64,000 nucleotides of DNA from CAWIJK01 sp963836375 (GTDB lineage Bacteria > Actinomycetota > Acidimicrobiia > Acidimicrobiales > RAAP-2). Below are positions 28,126 to 39,407 of the stretch, piece after piece; the stretch's first letter is position 1, and every line of letters starts with the position of its first letter. Position numbers and translations under genes: made by a program. The DNA is taken from positions 1,178,001-1,242,000 of the forward strand of contig CAWIJK010000002.1 in the NCBI GenBank assembly GCA_963836375.1, written 5' to 3'. The notes beneath the pieces are model-generated. The model made no database searches, was not told the DNA's origin, and worked only from the letters and a program-made list of their open reading frames with translations.

Positions 28126-31100
28126 ACGAGTAGGTGTAGACGTCGGCCGGGGACGTGGCCGAGGTTCCCGCCGGCGTGGTGACCGTCACGTCGACCGTGC
28201 CGAAGTGCCCCGGCGGCGAGACGACGGTGAGCGACGTCCCCGAGTTGAAGGTGACGCTGGCCGCCGGGGTGGAACCGAAGCTCACCGTGGCCCCGGGCAG
28301 GAACCCACTGCCGGTGACAAGCACCGAGGTCCCGCCGGCCGACGGTCCGACATTGGGGGTGAGGGCGGTCACGACCGGCGGCCCGTAGGCGAACAGGTCG
28401 TTGACCGAGGTGGGCGAGATGCCGTTCCCGTTGCCGACCGTGACGTCGACCGTGCCCGACCCGGGCGGGCTGACCAGGGTGAGTTGGGTGGGCGAGTCGA
28501 CGACCACCGAGGTGCCGGGAACGGACCCGAAGTCCACCGTCACCCCGGGGACGAAGTTGGTCCCGGTCACCGTGACCGTCGTACCCCCGCCGGGGCCCCC
28601 GAAGTTCGGGGTGACCGACGTGACCGTGGGGCTGGCGTAGGCGAACAGGTCGTTGATCGAGGTCGGCGAGGTGCCGTTGCCGTTGTTGACCGTCAGGTCG
28701 ACCGTGCCCGACCCCGCCGGGGCGGTCACCGTGAGCTGGGTCGACGAGTCGACCACCACAGAGGTCCCCGGCGTCGGGCCGAACTTGACCGTCGTACCCG
28801 GCACGAAGTTGGTGCCGGTGACCGTGACTGAGGTCCCGGCCCCGCCATGGTTCGGGGAGACCGACGTCACCGTCGGGGTGCCGTAGGTGAACAGGTCGTT
28901 GACCGAGGTCGGCGACGTACCGAGACCGTTGGTGACGGTGACATCGACCGTGCCCGATCCCGCCGGGGCGGTCACCGTGAGCTGGGTCGACGAGTCCACC
29001 ACCACCGAGGTCCCCGGCGTCGAGCCGAACTTGACCGTGGTGCCGAGCACGAAATTGGTGCCGGTGACGGCGACCGAGGTCCCGTTGCCCCCGTGGTCCG
29101 GGACGACCGAGGTCACCGAGGGGATCCCGTAGGTGAACAGGTCGGCCACCGACGTGGCCGAGGTGCCGTTGCCGTTGGAAACCGTGACGTCGACGGTCCC
29201 CGTGCCGGCCGGGCTGGTGGCCAGGATCTCGGTCGACGAGACCACGGTCACCGCGGCGGCCGGTGTCGACCCGAAGTCGACGCCCGAGTTGCCCACGAAA
29301 CCGGTCCCGGTGACGGTCACCTGGGTCCCGCCGGCGGCCGGACCGAAGTCCGGCGTGACGGCGGTGACGGTGGGCTTCTGGTAGGCGAAGAGGTCGGCGG
29401 GGCTGGTGGGCGAGGTCCCGTGGCCGTTGGACACGGTGACGTCGACCGAGCCGGTGCCGCCGGGGCTGGTGGCGAGGATCTCGGTCGACGAGACCACGGT
29501 CACCGCACTGGCCGGGGTTCCCCCGAAGTCGACGCCCGAGTTCCCGACGAAGTTGGTGCCGGTGACGGTCACCGAGGTCCCCCCGCCGGCCGGCCCGAAG
29601 TCCGGGCTGATGGCGGTGACCGTCGGCGGCTCGTAGGCGAAGAGGTCGGCCGGGCTGGTGGGCGACGTGCCCTTGCCGGTGGTCACCGTCACGTCGACGG
29701 TCCCGGTGCCCGAGGGCGAGGTGACCGTCAGCTGGGTCGACGAGTCGACCACCACCGCGGTGCCGGGGCTGGAGCCGAATGCAACCGTGGCTCCGGGGAT
29801 GAAGTCGGTCCCGGTGACGGTCACCGAGGTGGAACCGCCGGGTGGGCCGAAGTCCGGGCTGATGGCGGTGACCGTCGGGGAGCCGTAGGCGAACAGGTCG
29901 TCGACCGAGGTCGGCGAGGTGCCATTCCCGTTGTTCACCCTCACGTCGACCGTGCCCGACCCCGTCGGAGCGGTGACCGTGAGCTGGGTCGACGAGACGA
30001 CCACCACCGAGGTGCCCAGTGACGAACCAAAGGTGACCGTGGCTCCGGGCACGAAGTTGGTTCCGGTGACCGTGACGGTGTCGCCGGCCGAGCCGTAGTT
30101 GAGGTTGACGTTGGTCACGGTCGGGGTTCCGTACGTGAACAGGTCGTTGACCGAGGTCGGCGAGGTCCCGAGCCCGGTGGTCACCGTCACGTCCACCGTT
30201 CCGGTGCCCGTGGGCACGGTGGCGGTGATCTCGGTCGACGAGTCGACGGTGAAGGCGGCCGGGTTGGCCACACCGAAGTCGACTGTCGAATCCGGGATGA
30301 AGTTGGTCCCGGTGATCGTCACGGTGTCCCCGGCCGAGCCGTGGTTGAGGTCGACGCTGGTCACCGTCGGAGTTCCATAGGCGAAGAGGTCGTTCACCGA
30401 GGTCGGCGATGTGCCCTCACCGGTCGTCACCGTCACGTCGACCGTCCCGGTGCCGGTGGGCACGGTGGCGGTGATCTCGGTGGACGAGTCGACGGTGGAG
30501 TTCGCCGGGTTGCCGGGACCGAAGTCGACCGTGGCCCCGAGGACGAAGTTGGTACCGGTGATGGTCACGGTGTCGCCGGCCGAGCCGTAGTTGAGGTTGA
30601 CGCTGGTCACCGTGGGCAGGCTGTAGGTGAACAGGTCGTTGACCGAGGTGGGCGACGTCCCGTTGCCGTTGGACACCGTCACGTCGACGGTCCCGGTGCC
30701 GGCCGGGCTGGTGGCCAGGATCTGGGTGGCCGAGACCACGGTCACCGCGGTGGCCGGGGTGCCCCCGAACGAGACCGTGGAGTCGCCGACGAAGCCGGTG
30801 CCGGTGATGGTCACCGAGGTCCCGCCGGCGGGCGGGCCGTAGTTCGGGCTGACGGCGGTGACCGTCGGGGCCTCGTAGGCGAACAGGTCGGCCGGGCTGG
30901 TGGGCGAGGTCCCGTTCCCGTTGGAGACGGTGACGTCGACCGAGCCGGTGCCCCCGGGGCTGGTGGCCAGCAGCTGGGTGGCCGAGACCACGGTGACCGA
31001 CGTGGCCGGGGTGCCCCCGAACGTTGACGCCCGAGTCGCCGACGAAGCCGGTCCCGGTGACCGTGACCGACGTCCCGCCGCCGGCCGGCCCGAAGTCCGG

Positions 31101-34100
31101 GCTGACGGCGGTGACCGTCGGCGCCTCGTAGGCGAACAGGTCGGCCGGGCTGGTGGGCGAGGTTCCGTTCCCGTTGGAGACGGTGACGTCGACCGAGCCG
31201 GTGCCCCCGGGGCTGGTGGCCAGCAGCTGGGTGGCCGAGACCACGGTGACCGACGTGGCCGGGGTGCCGCCGAAGTTGACGCCCGAGTCGCCGACGAAGC
31301 CGGTCCCGGTGACCGTGACCGACGTCCCGCCGCCGGCCGGCCCGAAGTCCGGGCTGATGGCGGTGACCGTCGGCGCCTCGTAGGCGAACAGGTCGGCCGG
31401 GGTGGTGGGCGAGGTCCCGTTCCCGTTGGAGACGGTGACGTCGACCGAGCCGGTGCCCCCGGGGCTGGTGGCCAGCAGCTGGGTGGCCGAGACCACGGTG
31501 ACCGACGTGGCCGGGGTGCCGCCGAAGTTGACGCCCGAGTCGCCGACGAAGCCGGTCCCGGTGACCGTGACCGACGTCCCGCCGCCGGCCGGCCCGAAGT
31601 CCGGGCTGATGGCGGTGACCGTCGGGGCCTCGTAGGCGAACAGGTCGGCCGGGGTGGTGGGCGAGGTGCCGTTCCCGTTGGAGACGGTGACGTCGACCGA
31701 GCCGGTGCCCCCGGGGCTGGTGGCCAGCAGCTGGGTGGCCGAGACCACGGTGACCGACTGGCCGGGGTGCCGCCGAAGTTGACGCCCGAGTCGCCGACGA
31801 AGCCGGTCCCGGTGACCGTGACCGACGTCCCGCCGCCGGCCGGCCCGAAGTCCGGGCTGATGGCGGTGACCGTCGGGGCCTCGTAGGCGAACAGGTCGGC
31901 CGGGCTGGTCGGCGAGGTCCCATTGTCGTTGGAGACGGTGACGTCGACCGAGCCGGTGCCGCCGGGGCTGGTGGCCAACAGCTCGGTGGCCGAGACCACG
32001 GTGACCGCGCTGGCGGCGTCCAGGCCGAAGTCGACCACCGAGTCGCCGACGAAACCGGTCCCGGTGATGGTGACCGAGGTCCCGCCGCCGGCCGGCCCGA
32101 AGTCCGGGCTGACGGCGGTGACCGTCGGCGCCTCGTAGGCGAACAGGTCGGCCGGGCTGGTGGCCGATGGACCGTTGCCGTTGTTGACCGTGACGTCGAC
32201 CGACCCGGTGCCGGCCGGGCTGGTGGCCAGCAGCTGGGTGGACGAGACCACGGTGACCGACGTGGCCGGGGTGCCGCCGAAGTTGACGCCCGAGTCGCCG
32301 ACGAAGCCGGTCCCGGTGACCGTGACCGAGGTCCCCCCGCTCGCGGGCCCGGCGTCGGGGCTGATGGCGGTGACCGTGGGCATGTCGTAGGCGAACAGGT
32401 CGGCCGGGCTGGTCGGCGAGGTTCCGTTCCCGTTGGAGACGGTGACGTCGACCGAGCCGGTGCCCCCGGGGCTGGTGGCCAGGAGCTGGGTGGCCGAGAC
32501 CACGGTGACCGCGCTGGCCGGGGTGCCCCCGAAGTTGACGCTCGAGTCGCCGACGAAGCCGGTCCCGGTGACCGTGACCGACGTCCCACCGCCGGCCGGC
32601 CCGAAGTCCGGGCTGATGGCGGTGACCGTCGGCGCCTCGTAGGCGAAGAGGTCGGCCGGGCTGGTGGCCGACGTCCCATTGTCGTTGGAGACGGTCACGT
32701 CGACCGAGCCGGTGCCGCCGGGGCTGGTGGCCAACAGCTCAGTGGCCGAGACCACGGTGACCGCGCTGGCGGCGTCCAGGCCGAAGTCGACCACCGAGGC
32801 GCCGACAAAACCGGTCCCGGTGACCGTGACCGAGGTCCCGCCGCCGGCCGGCCCGAAGTCCGGGCTGATGGCGGTGACCGTCGGGGCCTCGTAGGCGAAC
32901 AGGTCGGCCGGGCTGGTGGCCGACGGACCGTTGCCGTTGTTGACCGTGACGTCGACCGTCCCGGTGCCGCCGGGGCTGGTGGCCAACAGCTCAGTGGCCG
33001 AGACCACGGTGACCGCACTAGCCGGGGTGCCGCCGAAGTTGACGCCCGAGTCGCCGACGAAGCCGGTCCCGGTGACCGTGACCGAGGTCCCCCCGCTCTC
33101 GGGCCCGGCGTCGGGGCTGATGGCGGTGACCGTCGGCATGTCGTAGGCGAAGAGGTCGGCCGGGCTGGTGGGCGAGGTGCCGTTGCCGTTGGAGACGGTG
33201 ACGTCGACCGAGCCGGTGCCCCCGGGGCTGGTGGCCAGCAGCTCGGTGGCCGAGACCACGGTGACCGCACTGGCCGGGGTGCCGCCAAACGACACGGTGG
33301 AGTCGCCGACGAAGCCGGTGCCGGTGACCGTGACCGAGGTCCCACCGCCGGCCGGCCCGAAGTCCGGGCTGATGGCGGTGACCGTCGGGGCCTCGTAGGC
33401 GAAGAGGTCGGCCGGGCTGGTGGGCGAGGTGCCGTTGCCGTTGGAGACGGTGACGTCGACCGAGCCGGTGCCCCCGGGGCTGGTGGCCAGCAGCTCGGTG
33501 GCCGAGACCACGGTCACCGCGCTAGCCGGCGTGCCGCCAAACGACACGGTGGAGTCGGCGGTGAAGCCGGTCCCGGTGACCGTGACCGAGGTCCCGCCCC
33601 CGGCCGGCCCGTGGTTCGGACTGATGGCCGTGACCGCCGGGACCTGGTAGCTGAACAGGTCGGCGGGGCTGGTCGGCGACGTCCCGTTACCGTTAGTGAC
33701 GGTGACGTCGACCGAGCCGGTGCCCCCGGGGCTGGTGGCCAGCAGCTCGGTGGCCGAGACCACGGTGACCGCGTGGCCGGGGTGCCCCCGAAGTTGACGC
33801 CGGAGTCGCCGACGAAGCCGGTCCCGGTGACCGTGACCGACGTCCCACCGCCGGCCGGCCCGAAGTCCGGGCTGATGGCGGTGACCGTCGGGGCCTCGTA
33901 GGCGAACAGGTCGGCCGGGCTGGTGGGCGAGGTGCCGTTGCCGTTGGAGACGGTGACGTCGACCGAGCCGGTGCCCCCGGGGCTGGTGGCCAGCAGCTCG
34001 GTGGCCGAGACCACGGTGACCGCGCTAGCCGGCGTGCCGCCAAACGACACGGTGGAGTCGGCGGTGAAGCCGGTCCCGGTGACCGTGACCGAGGTCCCGC

Positions 34101-36816
34101 CGCCGGCCGGCCCGAAGTCCGGGCTGATGGCGGTGACCGTCGGGGCCTCGTAGGCGAACAGGTCGGCCGGGCTAGTGGCCGAGGTGCCGTTGCCGTTGGA
34201 GACGGTGACGTCGACCGAGCCGGTGCCCCCGGGGCTGGTGGCCAGGAGCTGGGTGGCCGAGACCACGGTGACCGCACTAGCCGGGGTGCCGCCAAACGAC
34301 ACGGTGGAGTCGGCGGTGAAGCCGGTCCCGGTGATGGTGACCGAGGTCCCGCCCCCGGCCGGGCCGTGGTTCGGACTGATGGCCGTGACCGCCGGGACCT
34401 GGTAGCTGAACAGGTCGGCGGGGCTGGTCGGCGACGTCCCGTTACCGTTAGTGACGGTGACGTCCACCGAGCCGGCGCCAGCCGGGCTGGTGGCCAGGAC
34501 CTGGGTGGCCGAGACCACGGTCACCGCACTGGCCGGCGTGCCCCCGAACGACACGGCGGAGCCGGCGGTGAAGCCGGTCCCGGTGATGGTCACCGACGTG
34601 CCGCCACCGGGGGGTCCGTGGTTCGGGCTGATCGAGATGACCGAGGGGAGCCCGTAGGCGAACAGGTCGGCGGGGCTGGTCGGAGAGAGGCCGAAGCCGT
34701 TGTTGACCACGACGTCGACGGACCCCGGGCTGCCAGGAGGCGAGTTGGCGGTAATCGTCGTGGTGGAGACGACGCTCACCGCGGACGCGCTATTCGCACC
34801 GAACTTCACCGTCGAGCCGGGCTGGAAGGACGTGCCGGTGATGGTGACGTGGGTTCCACCAGTCGTCGGTCCAGCCTGAGGGCTGACGGCGGTGACCGTC
34901 GGCGGGGCCGGGTTGACGACTTGGGACAGGTTCGAAGGAGAGTTCGAGGTGCTGTAGTTCGAGTCACCGAGGAACGACGCCGTGATGTGGTGGGTTCCGA
35001 TGGTCGGGGGCGTCGTGGGGCAGCTGGCCGAGTACGGAGACGTGGCACCGGTGAGCGAGACCGCGGTGCAGCCGGTGATCGGGTTTCCGCCATCGAAGAA
35101 CTCGACCTTGCCAGTCGGCGCCACGGAGCCGGTGGTGACCGTCGTCGAATACGTGATGGGCGTCCCCAGCACCGAGGGATTGGAGGAGCTGGTCGGCGTC
35201 GAGGTGCTGGTCGCACCCTTTCCGACGACCAGGGTCTGAAGGGTGCTGTTGGGGGACGTACCGAACACGTTGGTCGCTGACACCCGGAAGTTGTACGTGC
35301 CGACCGTACCGGCCGCCGGTGTCCCCGCGATGACCCCGGTGGCGGCGTTCAGCGTGACGCCTGTCGGCAAGGCGCCCGTTGCGACGGCGTAGGAGGCCGC
35401 TCCGGTCGCCGTGTAGGTGGTGCTGCCCGGATAGCCGACGGTGTAGGCGAGCGAGCCTGCGGACATGGTCGGCATAGAGGGTGCATTTCCGTTCCAGGTG
35501 ATCGCCGAGACGTTGCCGGGGCAACCGATCGAACCGGCGGTGTTCGACGCCGCACCGGTGCCGCCCGCCCCGCTGCCTGTGGCCTGGCCCACCGTGCACG
35601 TCGCCACGTTTGCCGCCGTGGCCTGGGTGGACTGGCCCGAGACGCCGCCCACCGTTGCGTACCACGCGGCACCGCCGGCGCCACCGCCGGCCGCGGCCAG
35701 ATTGGTCCCGTCGCAGTAGGAGCCTCCACCGCCGCCGCCGCCGGTGTAACCGCCGCCACCGCCGCCCCCGCCGAGGTTCATGTTCTGTCCTGAACCCCCG
35801 GTGGCCGTGCCGCCGGCCCCGCCGGTGCCGGCCCCACCGTTGCCACCGGTCCCGCCGCCGGCCGCACCGCCCTTGCCCCCGTTCGTCGCCGTGCCGCCTG
35901 CCCCCGCGCTGGCCCCGCTCGGCGTCGTGCCACCGGCACCGCCGGCGCTGCTGTTGCTCCCGCCGCCGCCGCCTCCGGCGCCTTGAGCGGGCGAGACTGT
36001 CTTGCCGGCCCCGCCGCCGCCACCGCTCCCGCTGAACCCTGCAGTGCCGGTGGCTCCCGCCGTCCCGTCGCTGCCGTTGGCCCCGCCGTTACCGGCCACG
36101 AAGCCTCCGCCCGCCCCGCCGGCCGTCCCTGTCCCACCACCGGTACCACCGGCGCCGCCGTAGGCGCCCCCGCAGCCATCGGTGTCGTCCCCGCCGCCCA
36201 CCCCGCCGGCGCCGCCACCCGGGGCGACCGCCAGCAGCGTGGTGCAGTTCGAGCCGGTGGCGCTGGCGCACAGGGCGGAGGCTCCGCCGCCGCCGCCGCC
36301 GCTCCCGCCGAGGTAGGTGGCGGTCCCCGTCCCGCTCCCCCCCGTGCCACCCGACGCGTAGCCGGTGCCGCCGGTGCCGCCCGAGGCGGTGGCGCCGATG
36401 GCGCCCGGGCCGCCGCCGCAGCCGATCTCAGTCCAGATGAACGCCCCCGGGCTCAGGGCGTAGGTGAGCGTGACCTGCCCGGCCGCGTTGCCGTTCCCGC
36501 CCTTGGTGCCTCCGGTCCCCGAACCCGCACCACCACCACCGCCGCCGCCGAGAATCGTGGCGGTCACCGAGGTGGTCCCCGGGGGGGCCGTGGCGTTGTT
36601 GGCCGTGCCACAGGCGAGCGACCCGCCGTTCCAGGTCACAGGGGCCGTGGCCGCTGCGGCCGGGGTGGAGGCCACCAGTCCCTGGGCCAGGACCGTGAGC
36701 AGGCCCAGCGGGAGGACGGTCGCCATGAACGCCGCTCGCCACCGGGGGCCGCGCCGGCGGGTGGAGGACTGGGGTCCGGCGGCACCGCCCTGGTCGAGGT
36801 GCACGTGTTCAGCCAT
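27371..36816 (-). CDS. giant secreted TIG/Ig-repeat protein, frame broken three times
   Basis: With three one-base repairs this is one gene for about 3,148 residues. From the ATG at 36816: basic tail, signal peptide (FMATVLPLGLLTVLAQGLVA to AAAATA), a Gly-rich region (about residues 85-430), an Ig-like putative domain (about 455-530), a Big_3-type Ig domain (about 530-630), about 27 IPT/TIG repeats of 84 residues, then six repeats of about 42 residues (GYWLVASDGGIFAFGDA). No sortase or membrane anchor is seen. The indels, judged against sister repeats, are a lost base near 33773, a lost base near 31758 and an extra base near 31022. A cell-surface or released adhesin is the likely role. A cyclic-di-GMP gene lies upstream. 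Confidence 0.85.
28126..34915 (-). repeat. array of about 27 TIG-domain repeats, 252-base period
   Basis: Each unit encodes about 84 residues of the type APTVTAISPDFGPAGGGTSV ... FGGTPASAVTVVSATELLATSPGG ... DLFAYE. The N-terminal 16 units are very alike; those near 31.0-31.75 kb are almost identical at base level. The C-terminal units are more diverged. Two of the three frame breaks fall at the same place in the unit, just before the FGGTPA codons on the plus-strand reading. Confidence 0.9.
35540..36560 (-). repeat. glycine-rich low-complexity coding region
   Basis: About 340 residues made mainly of Gly with Ala, Thr and Ser (GGxGGx patterns), broken by a few short segments with Cys, Tyr and Trp (GGSYCDGTN; AAWYATVGG). 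It resembles Gly-rich domains that fold as polyglycine-II bundles; that is an inference from composition. Confidence 0.75.
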
Positions 36817-37233
36817 GGGTCAACGCCTCCAACTCATCGTCACAACGGGGTACGGCAAAGGACGGGACGTCTGGACGGACCCTGGGCCGGGCAGAGACCG
36901 CCGGGCCATGGGTCAACCGACGACCCCGGCCACCGAGCGGCGCCACACAGATGAACGGGCTGCAAGTGGCCACGACGCGCCAATCGGCGGCCCTTTCCCC
37001 TCGTTCCGCCAACTTCCGCCACCTCTTTGGATCCGTCCGCGAGCCGCCGTCCCACCACGGCCGGCGGCCGAACAGGGTTCACTGCGCCAAAGTTCAATGC
37101 AACGATGCGCAATTACCCTGCCGGGGCGGAACCTAACAAGCCGGAGGACCCCCGGTCAACTAGGGGGCGGCCACCAAGGGAAAATAGCTTTCGTCAGGCA
37201 CCGGGGCGGGGTTCGGGGCCCCGAGAAGGGCCG
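36817..37233 (-). promoter_or_regulatory. 417-base leader of the giant gene
   Basis: No gene is seen. It must contain the promoter and 5' leader of the giant secreted protein gene. I searched it by eye for the cyclic-di-GMP-I riboswitch core and did not find one. A less GC-rich stretch (37095-37115) may hold the promoter. Confidence 0.35.
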
Positions 37234-38982
37234 TCAGGCCCCCAGAGCGAACCTCCCGGCGAGCTCGCTGGCCGGCACCGGGCGTGAGAAGAGAAAGCCC
37301 TGGGCGTAGTCGCACCCGAGCTGCTGGAGCGAGGTCAGCTGCTCTTCGGTCTCGACCCCTTCGGCCACGACGTTCAGCCCGAGGGCGTGGGCCAGGTTGA
37401 TCACCGCGGCCACGATCTCGGTGCCCTGGTCGAGGCCCAGTTCGTCCACGAAGGACTTGTCGACCTTCAAGATGTCGAGCGGGAAGCGCTGGAGATAGCT
37501 GAGCGACGAGTAGCCGGTCCCGAAATCGTCGATGGCCAGGGCCACCCCGATCGACTTGAGCGCCTGGAGCACCTGCAGGGCGGAGACGGCGTCTCGCATC
37601 AGGGCGCTCTCGGTGATCTCGAGGGTCAGGTTCTCCGGCGGCAGCCCGGTCTGCTCGAGGATCCCCTCCACCGTGGCCACCAGCTCGGGGTGGTCGATCT
37701 GACGCGCCGAGAGGTTCACCTCCATGCGGCCCGCCGGCCCGGACTCTCCGCTCTCCCGCCAGTGGCGAAGCTGCCGGCACGCCTCTTCGAGGACCCAGGC
37801 CCCGATCGGGATGATCAGCCCGCTCTCCTCGGCGACGGGAATGAAGCGGTCCGGGGGCACCAGGCCCTGCTCGGGGTGCTGCCAGCGGATGAGGGCCTCG
37901 ACCCCCATCGTGCCGTTGCCCGAGATGGCGACGACGGGCTGGTACAGCAAGGTGAGCTCGCGCCGGTCCAGTGCCCGGTGTAAAGAGTGCTCGGTCGTCA
38001 TCCGCTCGACCACCTGGCGGCGCATGGACTCTCCGAAGACGCGGTGGGCCCCTCCACCGGCGGCCTTGGTCTCGTGCATGGCCGCGTCGGCGTTCGAGAG
38101 CAGCGTGGAGGCGTCGGCGTCGGCGTCGCCGGTGGCCGAAATGCCCACGCTGGCCGTCAGGAAGATCTCGCTGCCCCCGATGTCGAAGGGGTCCCCGAGC
38201 GCGGCCAGGGCCCGCTCGGCGAAGTCCTCGGCCGCCTCCCGGGCGCCGATGGTGGGCCGTTCGAAGAGGGCGAGGAACTCGTCACCGCCCAACCGGGCCA
38301 GGAACGGGCGGACCGGCCCACTGGCCAGGCGCAGCCGGTTCACCACCGCCACCAGGAGCTCGTCGCCCACGTCGTGACCCATCGAATCGTTGATCGCCTT
38401 GAAGCGGTCCAGGTCGAACACGGCCACGGCCACCGTCCCGTGCCCGTGGCCCAGGTCGTCGATGGCGGCGGTCAGCCGGCGGGTGAAGTGCCCCCGGGTG
38501 GCCAACCCGGTCAACGGGTCGTGCATGGCGTCGGGGGAAAGGAGGTCGTCGCCGGTTGCGGGCTCCGCGGTGCTCCGGCGCACGAAGCCACCCATGCGGA
38601 AGTCCCCGCCGGTCCCGGTGGCGAAGACCAGCCCGCTGGCCCGGACCACCGAGCCGTCCCGGTGCAACAGCTCGAGCTCGAGCACCAACTGGCCGCCGAT
38701 CCCCGGCCCGGTGGCCCGGGGATCGGCCATGCCGGCGCAGCTGCCCACTCCCGCCGTCTCCCGCAGGGCCCGGATCCCCTCTTTGACCAGGTCGCTCCCC
38801 CGCGGGTCGAAGATCTCGGCGACGGGCCGACCGGCCATCTCCTCGCGGCTCCACCCGAAAAGCTCCTCGGCCGACCGGCTCCACTCGGTGACCCGGTAGT
38901 CCGGGCCAACCTCGACGAACGCGTCGCGACAACTGTCGATCACCTGGCGGAACCGGTAACTCGCGTCGTCTGTGCGGGCCAC
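37234..38982 (-). CDS. PAS-GGDEF-EAL cyclic-di-GMP protein
   Basis: A 582-residue soluble protein started at a GTG with GGAGGGGGT upstream. A PAS domain (about 1-130; DAFVEVGPDYRVTEWSRSAEELFGW) precedes a GGDEF domain (ARLGGDEF) without the RxxD inhibitory site (the position reads RPFLARL). The EAL domain has all key motifs: GVEALIRW, EVNLSARQ, LEITES, IDDFGTGYSS, LKVDKS, AEGVE. It should be able to degrade, and perhaps make, cyclic-di-GMP. Its position next to the giant repeat protein suggests control of adhesion or release. A disordered or missing transmembrane part means the signal is cytoplasmic. Confidence 0.93.
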   Translation of the reverse strand: MARTDDASYRFRQVIDSCRDAFVEVGPDYRVTEWSRSAEELFGWSREEMAGRPVAEIFDPRGSDLVKEGIRALRETAGVGSCAGMADPRATGPGIGGQLVLELELLHRDGSVVRASGLVFATGTGGDFRMGGFVRRSTAEPATGDDLLSPDAMHDPLTGLATRGHFTRRLTAAIDDLGHGHGTVAVAVFDLDRFKAINDSMGHDVGDELLVAVVNRLRLASGPVRPFLARLGGDEFLALFERPTIGAREAAEDFAERALAALGDPFDIGGSEIFLTASVGISATGDADADASTLLSNADAAMHETKAAGGGAHRVFGESMRRQVVERMTTEHSLHRALDRRELTLLYQPVVAISGNGTMGVEALIRWQHPEQGLVPPDRFIPVAEESGLIIPIGAWVLEEACRQLRHWRESGESGPAGRMEVNLSARQIDHPELVATVEGILEQTGLPPENLTLEITESALMRDAVSALQVLQALKSIGVALAIDDFGTGYSSLSYLQRFPLDILKVDKSFVDELGLDQGTEIVAAVINLAHALGLNVVAEGVETEEQLTSLQQLGCDYAQGFLFSRPVPASELAGRFALGA

Positions 38983-39407
38983 AACACCCCCTCCCGCAGT
39001 CCCACCTCGCAGCCGAAGCGACCGACACCGCTCCGGGCTGCCCTACCGGGCCGGGTCTGTCACCCGCATTGCATGCCCGACGAAAACAGTACCGCGGTCC
39101 TTTCCCCATAGCCATGCTTGGAACGGGTTTTCTCTTTCCGCTTGACAACCTGACTGCAACCGAGACCCCCCGGACGGACCGTGGGAGTTTCAAACGGGTT
39201 GCAAACAAATGGGATGGACTGTCTTTCCGGAATCTCCCCCGGGGCCGATTCCGGCCCGGCGGTTCGACCACGGCCCCGGCGGCGCCGAATTCAGCCGGAC
39301 CGGCCGCCCGGAAGCCCCACCGCCCACGGGCTGGGTCCCCGGGGCCCCCGGCGGGCCAAGGGCCAGGTGGTGTGCTCCCGCCGGAGGGCCCGAAGTACCG
39401 TGCACCG
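38983..39407. promoter_or_regulatory. divergent intergenic region with a perfect hairpin
   Basis: A 425-base gap between the PAS-GGDEF-EAL gene and the MBL-fold gene. A TTGACA lies at 39142-39147 but without a clear -10 box. CCGGAATC (39227-39234) pairs perfectly with GATTCCGG (39247-39254), with CCCC/GGGG inside, and would form a stable hairpin in the leader of the MBL-fold gene. An open reading frame crosses the gap in frame with that gene but looks non-coding. Confidence 0.4.

Noticed and set aside
28155..34405. Many plus-strand reading frames of about 76 codons across the TIG array
   Set aside because: They repeat every 252 bases as the antisense of the TIG units and are not genes.
36817..37233. 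Possible cyclic-di-GMP riboswitch before the giant gene
   Set aside because: The conserved core (GACGCAAAG and the tetraloop/receptor parts) is not present on the coding strand.
39069..39407. N-terminal extension of the MBL-fold gene
   Set aside because: The 113 added codons look non-coding, while MLRVTG at 39408 fits the family start.
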